From an uncultured Clostridia bacterium (GTDB taxonomy: Bacteria; Bacillota; Clostridia; Oscillospirales; Acutalibacteraceae), in the NCBI GenBank assembly GCA_947170465.1, contig CAMVTS010000026.1, positions 1-32,211 on the forward strand: DNA of 32,211 nucleotides, given 5' to 3'. Below are positions 24,184 to 31,815 of the stretch, one piece after another. Within the stretch, counting starts at the first letter, position 1. Each line of letters starts with the position of its first letter. Both the position numbers and the translations under genes were made by a program. The notes under the pieces are model-generated. The model saw nothing but the letters and a program-made list of their open reading frames with translations. It made no database searches and was not told where the DNA came from.

Positions 24184-24408
24184 GTTCTGCACGACGAATA
24201 TGCAGCTTTGCTGCAATTCATGTGCCGAGAGCACAATTCATTGCGCAGCAAATTCATGTTGCAAAGCAACAATTCATCCCTGCATCCGTGTTTTTCATCA
24301 CATCTGTGTCGGAAATGAATTGACCTTCGGTCGTGAATCGGCTTCACCGTGAATTGCCGCCGCGCGGCATGAATTGAGCGCTTTGCGCTCATGGGAGTCT
24401 AGTTCTGC
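24179..24408. repeat. Eight-hairpin dyad array flanked by a 12-bp direct repeat
   Basis: Four hairpins on the left are each followed by AATTCAT (at 24215, 24235, 24251, 24271). The right half has ATGAATT or GTGAATT/C (at 24315, 24333, 24349, 24369), each followed by a hairpin. Stems are 3-6 bp with 3-5-base loops and differ between units: GCAGC, GTGC, TTGC, GTTGC, GACC, CGG, GCCGC, GAGCGC. The direct repeat GTCTAGTTCTGC occurs at 24179-24190 and 24397-24408; the right copy contains the yifB stop codon. The middle, 24278-24314, shows no clear hairpin. Confidence 0.8.
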
Positions 24409-25928
24409 CAGTATTTTCTGTCGAGCGTACGGTACTGAACCGCCTCCATGATGTGTTCCTCGCGGATAATCTCGCTCCGGTCGAGGTCGGCGATGGTACG
24501 CGCCACCTTGAGCACGCGGTCGTAGGCTCTCGCGGTCATGTTCAGGCTCTCAAAGTCACTGCGCAGCATGGCTTCCGCGTTTTTGTCAATTACACAGAAT
24601 TTCTGCAGCTGTGCAGGCGTGATTTTGGCATTGCACAGCGTGTTGCTGCCCTTGAAGCGCTCGCGCTGGATTTCTCTTGCCGTGTCAACGCGCTTTTTGA
24701 TTTCCTCCGAGCTCTCCGAGAGCTCCGTGCTTCTCAGCTCGTCAAACTTCACCGACGGCACCTCCACCTGGATATCAAAGCGGTCGAGCAAGGGACCTGA
24801 AATGCGGTTGAGATAGTTGTGAATTTTGCGCGGTGAGCAGGTGCACTGATGGTTCCGGTCGCCGTAATAGCCGCAGGGACAGGGGTTCATCGCCGCGACG
24901 ACCATCACCGAGCAGGGATAGGTGCAGCTCATACCGGCGCGCGTAATGGTAATCTGGCTGTCCTCAATCGGCTGACGGAGCACCTCCAGCGATGACCTGG
25001 TAAATTCCGGCAGCTCGTCGAGAAACAGCACGCCGTTATGCGCCAGCGAAACCTCGCCCGGACGGATATTGCCTGAGCCGCCTCCGCCCAGACCGACCGC
25101 CGTCACCGTATGGTGAGGGGAGCGGAAAGGGCGCGTCTGTATCAGACCGTCGGAGAAGAGCGTGCCGGCGATAGAATGAATTTTGGTGGTTTCAATCATT
25201 TCCTCAAAGGTCATGTCCGGCAGCACCGAGGGAAGCCGCTTGGCGAGCATGCTTTTGCCGGAGCCGGGCGGTCCGACTAATAAAATATTGTGCGAACCGG
25301 CCGCCGCGACCTCCATGGCGCGTTTGGCTTCATACTGCCCCTTTACCTGTGAAAAATCCATGGAATAGTCCGGTGAAGCGTTTGGCTTTTTCGGCTGCGG
25401 CTTTGCAGGTATTATCTCGCGCATGCCGTTGAAGAAGTCCTTGAGCTCCACAATGTCGTGAACCGGATACACCTCAATGCCGTCCACCACCGCCGCTTCA
25501 CTGGCGTTTGGAGCCGGCACAAAGATGCGCTCATAGCCAAGCTCCCGCGCCTTAATCGTCATTGGCAGCACACCGTTGACCGGGCGCAAATCGCCGCTGA
25601 GAGAAAGCTCGCCGATAAAGGCGCTCCCCCTCAGATTCAGCCGGATATGACCGCTGAGCATCATGAGATTGACCGTGATGGGCAAATCGTAGATGGGACC
25701 TTCCTTTTTGATGTCGGCAGGCGCTAAATTAAAGGTAATATGGCTCGAAGAAATCGGCAGACCGCAGTTGCGCAGGGCGCTTGTCACCCTGTCCTTGCTC
25801 TCCTTCACCGCCGCGTCGGGCAGTCCGACCAAATCGATTCTGGGAAGTCCGCGGTTGGAGGAAGCCTCCACCTCCACCAAGTAGCCGTCGATGCCGCTGA
25901 TGCCAAAACTGGCGGTTTTTACTACCAT
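24399..25928 (-). CDS. YifB/ComM-family Mg-chelatase-like AAA+ ATPase
   Basis: The 509-residue protein has an N-terminal Lon-type S5 fold, a linker, then an AAA+ domain with Walker A GPPGSGKS (219-226), Walker B VLFLDELPEF, and a CPCGYYGD...CTCS cysteine cluster, ending in a Mg_chelatase_C domain. ComM is a helicase promoting branch migration in natural transformation; members elsewhere are often called YifB. I chose the ATG at 25928 because GGAGG lies about 7 bases upstream and it gives the conserved MVVKTASFGISG start. Its last codons, including the stop, are duplicated at 24179-24190. Confidence 0.94.
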   Translation of the reverse strand: MVVKTASFGISGIDGYLVEVEASSNRGLPRIDLVGLPDAAVKESKDRVTSALRNCGLPISSSHITFNLAPADIKKEGPIYDLPITVNLMMLSGHIRLNLRGSAFIGELSLSGDLRPVNGVLPMTIKARELGYERIFVPAPNASEAAVVDGIEVYPVHDIVELKDFFNGMREIIPAKPQPKKPNASPDYSMDFSQVKGQYEAKRAMEVAAAGSHNILLVGPPGSGKSMLAKRLPSVLPDMTFEEMIETTKIHSIAGTLFSDGLIQTRPFRSPHHTVTAVGLGGGGSGNIRPGEVSLAHNGVLFLDELPEFTRSSLEVLRQPIEDSQITITRAGMSCTYPCSVMVVAAMNPCPCGYYGDRNHQCTCSPRKIHNYLNRISGPLLDRFDIQVEVPSVKFDELRSTELSESSEEIKKRVDTAREIQRERFKGSNTLCNAKITPAQLQKFCVIDKNAEAMLRSDFESLNMTARAYDRVLKVARTIADLDRSEIIREEHIMEAVQYRTLDRKYWQN

Positions 25929-25957
25929 AATGCTGCCTCCTGCCATGCTTTTTCAAA

Positions 25958-25986
25958 ATTATACCATTAATCATTCGATTTGACAA
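25958..25986 (-). promoter_or_regulatory. Sigma-A promoter of yifB
   Basis: On the minus strand, TTGTCA (25981-25986) and TATAAT (25958-25963) are separated by 17 bases. Confidence 0.8.
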
Positions 25987-25996
25987 GCTGACAATC

Positions 25997-26011
25997 TGGC
26001 GAAATTCGCCA
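25997..26011. promoter_or_regulatory. Palindrome in the yifB/sigH divergent region
   Basis: TGGCGA-AAT-TCGCCA is a perfect inverted repeat starting 10 bases upstream of the yifB -35 and about 70 bases from the sigH -35. It looks like an operator, but I do not recognise the regulator. Confidence 0.45.
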
Positions 26012-26080
26012 AATCATGTTGTAAATGTGTACATTTTCATCACGGCTTATGTTGCATGTCTACAAAAAAATTAAAAGTGA

Positions 26081-26109
26081 TTGACAATTCTTGAAAACTA
26101 TTATATTAT
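26081..26109 (+). promoter_or_regulatory. Sigma-A promoter of the sigH-like gene
   Basis: A perfect TTGACA (26081-26086) is followed 16-17 bases later by TATATT/TATTAT (26103-26109). The transcript should start near 26115, leaving about 28 bases before the GTG at 26144. Confidence 0.8.
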
Positions 26110-26143
26110 TTTGTTATGGAATATCATGTTATGGGGTGGAAAA

Positions 26144-26719
26144 GTGAGCAACGCAAAGGACTCTTACCGCGCACTTTCCGATGATGTTCTTGCCGAACTT
26201 TCAAAACACAGTGACGAGCAGGCATTTTCCGAGCTTGTCCTGCGCTATCTTGGCAGAATCAGTTTTATCGCGCGCAAATACTCCGCACGGGGATATGAGC
26301 ATACCGACTTTGTGCAGGAAGGGCTCATCGGTCTTTACAGTGCCGCAAGGACGTATGACCCTGCCGGAGCAAGGTCCTTTCACAGCTATGCTTTGTTATG
26401 CGCGGAACGGCGGCTTATCTCCGTTATCCGCAAGCAAAATTCCAACAAGGCTGTTCCTTCCTCTTTATTGGTCGGATTAGACTCACTTGATCGGGACACG
26501 CCCGACCCTTCATCCGCTCCCGACGGCGCGGTGATGCTCAAGGCGACATTCGATCAGCTGAGCAGGATACTCTCCAGACGGGAGATGCAGGTGCTCAAGC
26601 TCTACTGCAAGGGGCACAGCTACGCGCAGATTGCTGAAATACTGGGTATCTCCCGGAAATCGGTGGACAATGCCCTGCAGCGCGTGCGCAGAAAGTGCGG
26701 CAATCTGGATATGTCCTGA
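26144..26719 (+). CDS. sigH: SigH-type sporulation sigma factor
   Basis: The 191-residue sigma-70-family factor resembles sigma-H (Spo0H), which drives early sporulation and stationary-phase genes. Region 2 covers about 25-95 with HTDFVQEGLIGLYSAARTYDP and SFHSYALLCAERRLISVIRK. Region 4 (about 138-185) has LSRREMQVLKLYCKGHSYAQIAEILG and SVDNALQRVRRK. The GTG start follows GGGGTGG by 4 bases; starts further upstream lie at or before the transcript start. It is divergent from yifB and followed 60 bases later by a small zinc protein gene. Assignment to SigH rather than another small sigma factor rests on the region 4 sequence. Confidence 0.82.
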   Translation: MSNAKDSYRALSDDVLAELSKHSDEQAFSELVLRYLGRISFIARKYSARGYEHTDFVQEGLIGLYSAARTYDPAGARSFHSYALLCAERRLISVIRKQNSNKAVPSSLLVGLDSLDRDTPDPSSAPDGAVMLKATFDQLSRILSRREMQVLKLYCKGHSYAQIAEILGISRKSVDNALQRVRRKCGNLDMS

Positions 26720-26779
26720 ACAGAACCCGCGGTGCAAATCCGCACAGGACAAATTAGTGCCAAAGAGAGGTAAAAACAA

Positions 26780-27061
26780 ATGTATGAGGACAAAACTTTA
26801 GTCTGTAAGGAATGCGGCAACGAGTTCGTATTCACCGCAGGCGAGCAGGAATTCTATGCGGAAAAGGGTTTTGAAAACGAGCCCCAGCGCTGCAAGGAAT
26901 GCCGTCAGGCGCGCAAAAACGCTGCCAAAGCCGGCAGAGAGTTCTTCGATACCACCTGCGCTGCATGCGGCGGTCCGGCAAGAATTCCTTTTAAGCCCAT
27001 GGAAGGCAAAAGCTACTATTGCAGCGATTGCTTCGCAAAACTCAAAGCAGATGCTGAATAA
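26780..27061 (+). CDS. Small double zinc-ribbon CxxC protein
   Basis: The 93-residue protein has four CxxC pairs. The first zinc ribbon uses C9/C12 and C38/C41. The second is CAAC-x17-CSDC (C60/C63, C81/C84), exactly the spacing of the CxxC-x17-CxxC family. No enzymatic motif is visible; nucleic acid or protein binding is possible. AGAGG lies 8 bases before the ATG. It is likely cotranscribed with the sigma factor and ends at a strong terminator. Confidence 0.85.
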   Translation: MYEDKTLVCKECGNEFVFTAGEQEFYAEKGFENEPQRCKECRQARKNAAKAGREFFDTTCAACGGPARIPFKPMEGKSYYCSDCFAKLKADAE

Positions 27062-27102
27062 TGCAATATAGATTATTTATGTGAATTTTCTTGGCAACTG
27101 TG

Positions 27103-27130
27103 AGCGGTAAACTTCGGTTTACCGCTTTTT
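27103..27130 (+). terminator. UUCG-loop terminator of the sigH unit
   Basis: AGCGGTAAAC (27103-27112) pairs perfectly with GTTTACCGCT (27117-27126) around TTCG, an extra-stable C(UUCG)G tetraloop, followed by a T run to 27130. It separates the sigma factor unit from the clp operon. Confidence 0.9.
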
Positions 27131-27148
27131 CTATTGCCAAAAGGTCAA

Positions 27149-27165
27149 GGTCAGAAAAAGTCAAA
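27149..27165 (+). promoter_or_regulatory. Upstream CtsR box
   Basis: GGTCAGA-AAA-AGTCAAA matches the tandem heptamer consensus RGTCAAAnAnRGTCAAA with one difference. It lies about 88 bases before the main operators and just after the preceding terminator. A further GGTCAAG at 27143 overlaps it. Confidence 0.65.
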
Positions 27166-27236
27166 AAATTCTCAAAAATCAGGATTTGCGCGTATTCGTG
27201 AGAAAACAGAAGAAAATCAAAGAAAGCAGCGCAAAA

Positions 27237-27269
27237 CTTGACTTTAATTGACTTTGACTTTTACTGACC
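27237..27269 (-). promoter_or_regulatory. Double CtsR operator over the clp promoter
   Basis: Read on the minus strand, two tandem-heptamer sites abut: GGTCAGT-AAA-AGTCAAA (27253-27269) and AGTCAAT-TAA-AGTCAAG (27237-27253). The first covers the -35 hexamer of the ctsR promoter, so bound CtsR would block RNA polymerase. Heat inactivation or degradation of CtsR would relieve repression. Confidence 0.85.
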
Positions 27270-27282
27270 TTGCCGCTATAAT
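27254..27282 (+). promoter_or_regulatory. Sigma-A promoter of the ctsR-clpC operon
   Basis: TTGACT (27254-27259) and a perfect TATAAT (27277-27282) are separated by 17 bases. The -35 is embedded in a CtsR operator. Confidence 0.88.
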
Positions 27283-27325
27283 AAAATCAAGCTCAGAGAA
27301 AATGAGCAGGAAAGAAGGAAACAGT

Positions 27326-27778
27326 ATGAGAATGAGCGACTTGGTTGCCCAGTATATTTTGAATATGCTCGAGGCACAGGACGGCAGCGCTGAAATCCAG
27401 CGCAACGAGCTGGCAGGCTCGCTTGGCTGCGTACCCAGCCAAATAAATTATGTTATCACCTCGCGTTTCACGCCCGAACAGGGCTATATCGTCGAAAGCC
27501 GCCGCGGCGGCGGCGGATATATCCGCATCAGCCGCGTCAAGATGGACAAAGGCACCGCGATTATGCATATCGTCAATTCCATTGGCAATCATCTTGACAG
27601 GGCGTCCGCCGAGGCAATGCTCAAAAACATGCTGCAGCAGGATATGATGGCGCTGCAGACCGCCAAGGTCATCGCGGCGGCGCTTTCCGACAGAACGCTC
27701 CGGAGCGTCGAGCCCATCAAGCGCGACGAGCTGCGCGCAAGCCTGTTCAAGAATATGATTATCACACTGAACAATTAG
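27326..27778 (+). CDS. ctsR: CtsR heat-shock repressor
   Basis: The 150-residue winged-helix repressor controls clp genes in Gram-positive bacteria. The DNA-binding part includes RNELAGSLGCVPSQINYVI and the glycine-rich wing RRGGGGYIRI (about 59-68), the family's heat-sensing loop. I chose the ATG at 27326 because GAAGGAA lies just upstream and the length then equals the family norm; the open frame reaches back into the promoter, and an ATG at 27302 is less well placed. It is the first gene of the clp operon and should repress its own promoter. Confidence 0.95.
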   Translation: MRMSDLVAQYILNMLEAQDGSAEIQRNELAGSLGCVPSQINYVITSRFTPEQGYIVESRRGGGGYIRISRVKMDKGTAIMHIVNSIGNHLDRASAEAMLKNMLQQDMMALQTAKVIAAALSDRTLRSVEPIKRDELRASLFKNMIITLNN

Positions 27779-27790
27779 GGAGGTATCTTG

Positions 27791-28309
27791 ATGAAATGTG
27801 AAAGATGCGGCGCTTCCAACGCCAACACCCATGTAAAGACCATTATCAACGGCGAGCTCAGGGAATACGACCTCTGCGCCGAATGTGCCCACAAGCTGGG
27901 CTACACCAATGTTTTCTCCGATATGGAGAGCGATTTTTCCCATCTGCTGGGCAGCTTCTTCGGCAACGTTTTGCCGGCGCGCACCCAGACGGCGCGATGT
28001 GAGTTCTGCGGCTCCACCTACGCCGAGATTGCGGACACCGGACACGTCGGCTGTGCCCATTGCTACGAGATGTTCGCCGACCGGCTCAACCCGTCGATTC
28101 TCCGGATTCACGGCAACGCGGCGCACTGCGGCAAACACAGCAAGGCGGCGCGTGAAGCTCAGGGGGCAAAGCCTGCGGAGCTGACCAAGGAGGAGCAGCT
28201 GGCGGCTTATAAAAAGCAGCTTGACGAGGCAATTGCCAAGCAGGAATTTGAAAAGGCAGCCGAATTAAGAGACAAAATCAAGGAAATGGAGGGCAAAGAC
28301 CATGAGTGA
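27791..28309 (+). CDS. mcsA: McsA, activator of McsB
   Basis: The 172-residue protein binds zinc and activates the arginine kinase McsB. Four CxxC pairs (C3/C6, C29/C32, C70/C73, C88/C91) form two zinc modules, and a UVR-like helix pair (KQEFEKAAELRDKIKEME, about 150-167) ends the protein. GGGAGG overlaps the ctsR stop and lies 7 bases before the ATG at 27791. The end overlaps mcsB by 8 bases, so the two are translationally coupled. Confidence 0.95.
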   Translation: MKCERCGASNANTHVKTIINGELREYDLCAECAHKLGYTNVFSDMESDFSHLLGSFFGNVLPARTQTARCEFCGSTYAEIADTGHVGCAHCYEMFADRLNPSILRIHGNAAHCGKHSKAAREAQGAKPAELTKEEQLAAYKKQLDEAIAKQEFEKAAELRDKIKEMEGKDHE

Positions 28310-29291
28310 TATCGTCATTTCCACCAGAGTCCGTCTGGCTAGAAATCTTAAGGAATATCCCTTCCCCTGCAAGCTGAACGCGAAGGGCAAGGAAAAGGTA
28401 ATCCAGAGCGTGCGTGACGCGCTGATGAACAATACGAGCGCGATTTCCGGCGATTTCCGCTGTATCCGCATGAGCGAGCTGTCGCCGCAGAAATGCGTTT
28501 CGCTGGTAGAGCGCAGACTGGTCAGCCCGGAATTTATCAGCAACACCGAAGGCAGGGCGCTGATTATCAATAAGGATGAGAGCCTGAGCCTGATGGTGAA
28601 CGAGGAGGACCATATCCGCCTGCAGGTGATTCGTCCCGGCCTCGCGCTTGACGAGGCTTATGACACCGCCGACAAGCTCGACAATCTACTCGACGAGAAC
28701 CTCCGCTTCGCCTTTGACGAGCGCCTTGGTTATCTGACGCAGTGCCCGACCAACCTCGGCACCGGCATGAGAGCGTCCGTCATGCTCCATCTTCCGGCGC
28801 TCGAAAAGAGCAACGTGATTCACCGTATCAGCGGCAATCTCAGCAAGCTGGGCTTGATTATCCGCGGCGCTCACGGCGAAGGCACCGAACCGAAGGGCGC
28901 GATGTACCAGCTTTCCAACCAGATTACCCTCGGCATTTCCGAGAAGGCGGCGATTGAGAACCTCAAAAATATCACCAATCAGCTTGTCTCGCAGGAGCTG
29001 CAGGCGCGTGAGCGGATATGCTCCAGCATCGACGTGCAGGACACCATCGCGCGCAGTCTCGGTATTCTGAGAACCGCGCTGGTGATTTCACATGACGAAG
29101 CGCTCCGGCTGCTCTCCAACGTCCGTCTGGGAATCGCTTCCGGACAGATTAAGGACGTGGAAACCGCCGCGATAGACGCGCTGATGACCGCCGTCGAACC
29201 GGCAACCCTCAGCGAAAACCTGAACAAGACACTTTCGCCGCAGGAACGCGACATCGAACGCGCCAAGCTCCTGCGTGAGAGCCTGAATTGA
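28302..29291 (+). CDS. mcsB: Protein-arginine kinase McsB
   Basis: The 329-residue ATP:guanido phosphotransferase-fold enzyme phosphorylates arginines on proteins, marking them for ClpC-ClpP. STRVRLARN at 7-15, VNEEDHIRLQ (99-108), and the TQCPTNLGTGMRASVM catalytic loop with Cys148 are present. The RDxxRA phosphoarginine-recognition motif is present as RDIERA (316-321), close to the C-terminus. The protein is slightly shorter than B. subtilis McsB. GGAGG precedes the ATG inside mcsA. Confidence 0.96.
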   Translation: MSDIVISTRVRLARNLKEYPFPCKLNAKGKEKVIQSVRDALMNNTSAISGDFRCIRMSELSPQKCVSLVERRLVSPEFISNTEGRALIINKDESLSLMVNEEDHIRLQVIRPGLALDEAYDTADKLDNLLDENLRFAFDERLGYLTQCPTNLGTGMRASVMLHLPALEKSNVIHRISGNLSKLGLIIRGAHGEGTEPKGAMYQLSNQITLGISEKAAIENLKNITNQLVSQELQARERICSSIDVQDTIARSLGILRTALVISHDEALRLLSNVRLGIASGQIKDVETAAIDALMTAVEPATLSENLNKTLSPQERDIERAKLLRESLN

Positions 29292-29345
29292 TCAGCCAAT
29301 AACGAATCATCAAAAATGACAACCATCAACGGAGGTGTATGAAAT

Positions 29346-31772
29346 ATGTTCAATATCGAAGGTTTCACTCAAAAGGCAAACAAAGCCGTCAACCTCGCGG
29401 TAGAAGCCGCCGAGAGCATGGGACAGAGCTATGTCGGCACCGAGCACATCCTTCTCGGACTCGTCAAGGAGGACACCGGCGTCGCTGCCGAAGCGCTTAA
29501 AAGCTGCGGTCTGTCCGCAAGCGCGCTGGAAGAAAAAATCCGCGCGGCAGGCGTCGGCTATCCGACCAAGCTCAGTCCGAACGCCTTCACACCGCGTACC
29601 AAGCGCCTGCTGCAGACGGCGGTCGCCTTCGCTGCCAAGACCGGCGGCTATGTCGGCACCGAGCATATTCTGCTCGCGATTCTCTATGAGCAGGACAGCT
29701 ACGCCCACAGCTTCCTCCGTGAACTGGGCGTGGACGTCAACACCCTCGCCGGACAGCTGCAAAACTCCCTCGGCGGTCAGCCCTCTCAGGGAAGCGCAAC
29801 CGGCGGCAATCCGCAGAACGGCGGCGAATCCGCGCTTGACAAATTTGGCAGGGACCTCACGCAGGCAGCCAAAAACGGCGAGATTGACCCCGTTATCGGC
29901 AGGGAAAAGGAAATCGAGCGCGTGATTCAGATTCTCTCGCGCCGTACCAAGAACAACCCCGTCCTCATCGGCGAGCCCGGCGTCGGCAAAACCGCTGTAG
30001 CGGAAGGTCTGGCGCTCGAAATCTCCAAGGGCAACGTTCCGGAAATTCTCCGCGACAAGCGCGTTGTCGCCCTCGACCTCACCGGCATGGTCGCCGGCGC
30101 GAAGTACCGCGGCGACTTTGAGGAGCGCATCAAGGCGGCGATTGACGAGGTAAAGCAGAGCAAGAATACCATTCTCTTTATCGACGAGCTCCACACGATT
30201 ATCGGCGCGGGCGCGGCGGAAGGCAGCGCCGACGCGGCGAATATCCTCAAGCCGTCGCTTGCGAGAGGCGACTTTCAGGTTATCGGCGCGACCACGCTGA
30301 ATGAATACAGAAAATATATCGAGAAGGACGCGGCGCTGGAACGCCGGTTCCAGCCCGTCAAGGTAGGCGAGCCGACGCAGGAGCAGGCAATCGCGATTCT
30401 CAAGGGCTTGCGCGACAAGTACGAAGCGCACCACAAGGTCACCATCACTGACGAAGCCATTGAAGCGGCTGTCAAGCTGTCCTCGCGTTATATCGCTGAC
30501 CGATACCTGCCCGACAAGGCGATTGACCTCATCGACGAGGGCGCTTCCAAGGTGCGTCTGGCGTCCATGACCTCTCCCGACGACATCAAGGAGCTGGAAC
30601 AGACCATTGAGCGTTACGAGCAGGAAAAGGCGAGCGCCGTCAACGAACAGGATTTCGAGCGCGCCGCCAAGCTCAGAGATGAGCAAAAGGGCGTTCAGGC
30701 GCGTTTGGACGAAGCGCGCAAGCGCTGGAAGGAGCACCAAAAGGACAGCTGCGGCTCAGTTGACGCGGAGGTTATCGCGCGGATTGTCTCCGACTGGACG
30801 GGCGTGCCGGTCGTTCAGCTCACCAAGGAGGAGAGCGAACGCCTGCTGAACATGGAGCAGGTGCTTCATGAGCGCGTCGTCGGACAGGACGAAGCCGTCA
30901 CCTCGATTGCCAAGGCAATCCGCCGCGGCAGAGTCGGTCTGAAGGACCCCAAGCGTCCGGTCGGTTCCTTCATCTTCCTCGGTCCCACCGGCGTCGGCAA
31001 AACCGAGCTGTGCAAGGCGCTCGCGCAGGCGATGTTCGGCGACGAAAATGCCATGCTCCGTCTCGATATGTCCGAGTACATGGAGAAGCACACGGTTTCC
31101 AAGCTCATCGGTTCGCCGCCCGGCTACGTCGGCTTTGAAGAGGGCGGTCAGCTCACCGAAAAGGTGCGCAGAAAGCCCTACTCCGTCGTCCTCTTCGACG
31201 AGATTGAAAAGGCGCATCCCGACGTGTTCAACATGCTCCTGCAAATCCTGGAGGACGGCAGACTGACCGATTCCCAGGGCAGAACCGTGGATTTTAAGAA
31301 CACCGTCATCATCATGACCTCCAACGTCGGCGCTCGCCTGATTACCGAGCACCAGAACTCCCTCGGCTTTGTGAAGAACGAGGAAAAGGAAGCGGAAAAG
31401 GACACCAAGCAGCTTGTCCTCGGCGAGCTGAAAAAGGTATTCCGTCCCGAATTCCTCAACCGTGTGGACGACATCATCGTGTTCAACAAGCTCACCCAGG
31501 ACGAAATCAAGGAGATTGCGCGCAAAATGCTCGATACCCTTACAAAGCGTCTTGAAAGCATGGACATCATGATTACCTTCACCGACGCGGCAGTCACCGC
31601 GATTGCCGACAAGGGCTTTGACGACGCCTACGGCGCGAGACCGCTCAGACGCGCTATCCAAAGCGAAATTGAGGACACCCTCTCCGAGTATATGCTCGAC
31701 GGCAAGGTGCAGGCAAACCAGAACGTCACCTGCGATTATCAGGACGGCAAATTCACCTTCACCACCGAATAA
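29346..31772 (+). CDS. clpC: ClpC AAA+ unfoldase
   Basis: The 808-residue Hsp100 protein unfolds substrates, notably phosphoarginine-marked ones, and feeds them to ClpP. Residues 1-140 hold two Clp_N repeats, each with [10 protein letters not shown]1 has Walker A GEPGVGKT (209-216), the middle domain carries a UVR-like motif ([13 protein letters not shown]), and D2 has Walker A GPTGVGKT (546-553) and the GYVGFEEGG pore loop. A likely ClpP-docking LGF lies near 673 (NSLGFVKNE). The M domain identifies it as ClpC rather than ClpB or ClpE. GGAGGT precedes the ATG; it is the last gene of the operon. Confidence 0.98.
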   Translation: MFNIEGFTQKANKAVNLAVEAAESMGQSYVGTEHILLGLVKEDTGVAAEALKSCGLSASALEEKIRAAGVGYPTKLSPNAFTPRTKRLLQTAVAFAAKTGGYVGTEHILLAILYEQDSYAHSFLRELGVDVNTLAGQLQNSLGGQPSQGSATGGNPQNGGESALDKFGRDLTQAAKNGEIDPVIGREKEIERVIQILSRRTKNNPVLIGEPGVGKTAVAEGLALEISKGNVPEILRDKRVVALDLTGMVAGAKYRGDFEERIKAAIDEVKQSKNTILFIDELHTIIGAGAAEGSADAANILKPSLARGDFQVIGATTLNEYRKYIEKDAALERRFQPVKVGEPTQEQAIAILKGLRDKYEAHHKVTITDEAIEAAVKLSSRYIADRYLPDKAIDLIDEGASKVRLASMTSPDDIKELEQTIERYEQEKASAVNEQDFERAAKLRDEQKGVQARLDEARKRWKEHQKDSCGSVDAEVIARIVSDWTGVPVVQLTKEESERLLNMEQVLHERVVGQDEAVTSIAKAIRRGRVGLKDPKRPVGSFIFLGPTGVGKTELCKALAQAMFGDENAMLRLDMSEYMEKHTVSKLIGSPPGYVGFEEGGQLTEKVRRKPYSVVLFDEIEKAHPDVFNMLLQILEDGRLTDSQGRTVDFKNTVIIMTSNVGARLITEHQNSLGFVKNEEKEAEKDTKQLVLGELKKVFRPEFLNRVDDIIVFNKLTQDEIKEIARKMLDTLTKRLESMDIMITFTDAAVTAIADKGFDDAYGARPLRRAIQSEIEDTLSEYMLDGKVQANQNVTCDYQDGKFTFTTE

Positions 31773-31787
31773 TTCCAATAAAGAAAT

Positions 31788-31815
31788 AAGCCCCGGCTTT
31801 TCAGCCGGGGCTTTC
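31788..31815 (+). terminator. Terminator of the clp operon
   Basis: AAGCCCCGGCT (31788-31798) and AGCCGGGGCTT (31803-31813) pair perfectly around a 4-base loop, with a short T tail, 15 bases after the clpC stop. Confidence 0.85.

Noticed and set aside
24179..24408. CRISPR array
   Set aside because: The repeated word is only 7 bases, it inverts at the centre, and the units between are self-complementary hairpins rather than unique spacers.
26081..26143. Earlier start for the sigma factor gene
   Set aside because: The TTG at 26081 is the -35 box TTGACA of the gene's own promoter, so it cannot be in the mRNA.
27248..27325. Earlier start for ctsR
   Set aside because: The open frame begins inside the CtsR operator and promoter; the ATG at 27326 gives the normal length.
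29310..30740. Long minus-strand open frame antisense to clpC (476 codons)
   Set aside because: It is the codon shadow of clpC. The product has no recognisable domain and no ribosome binding site.
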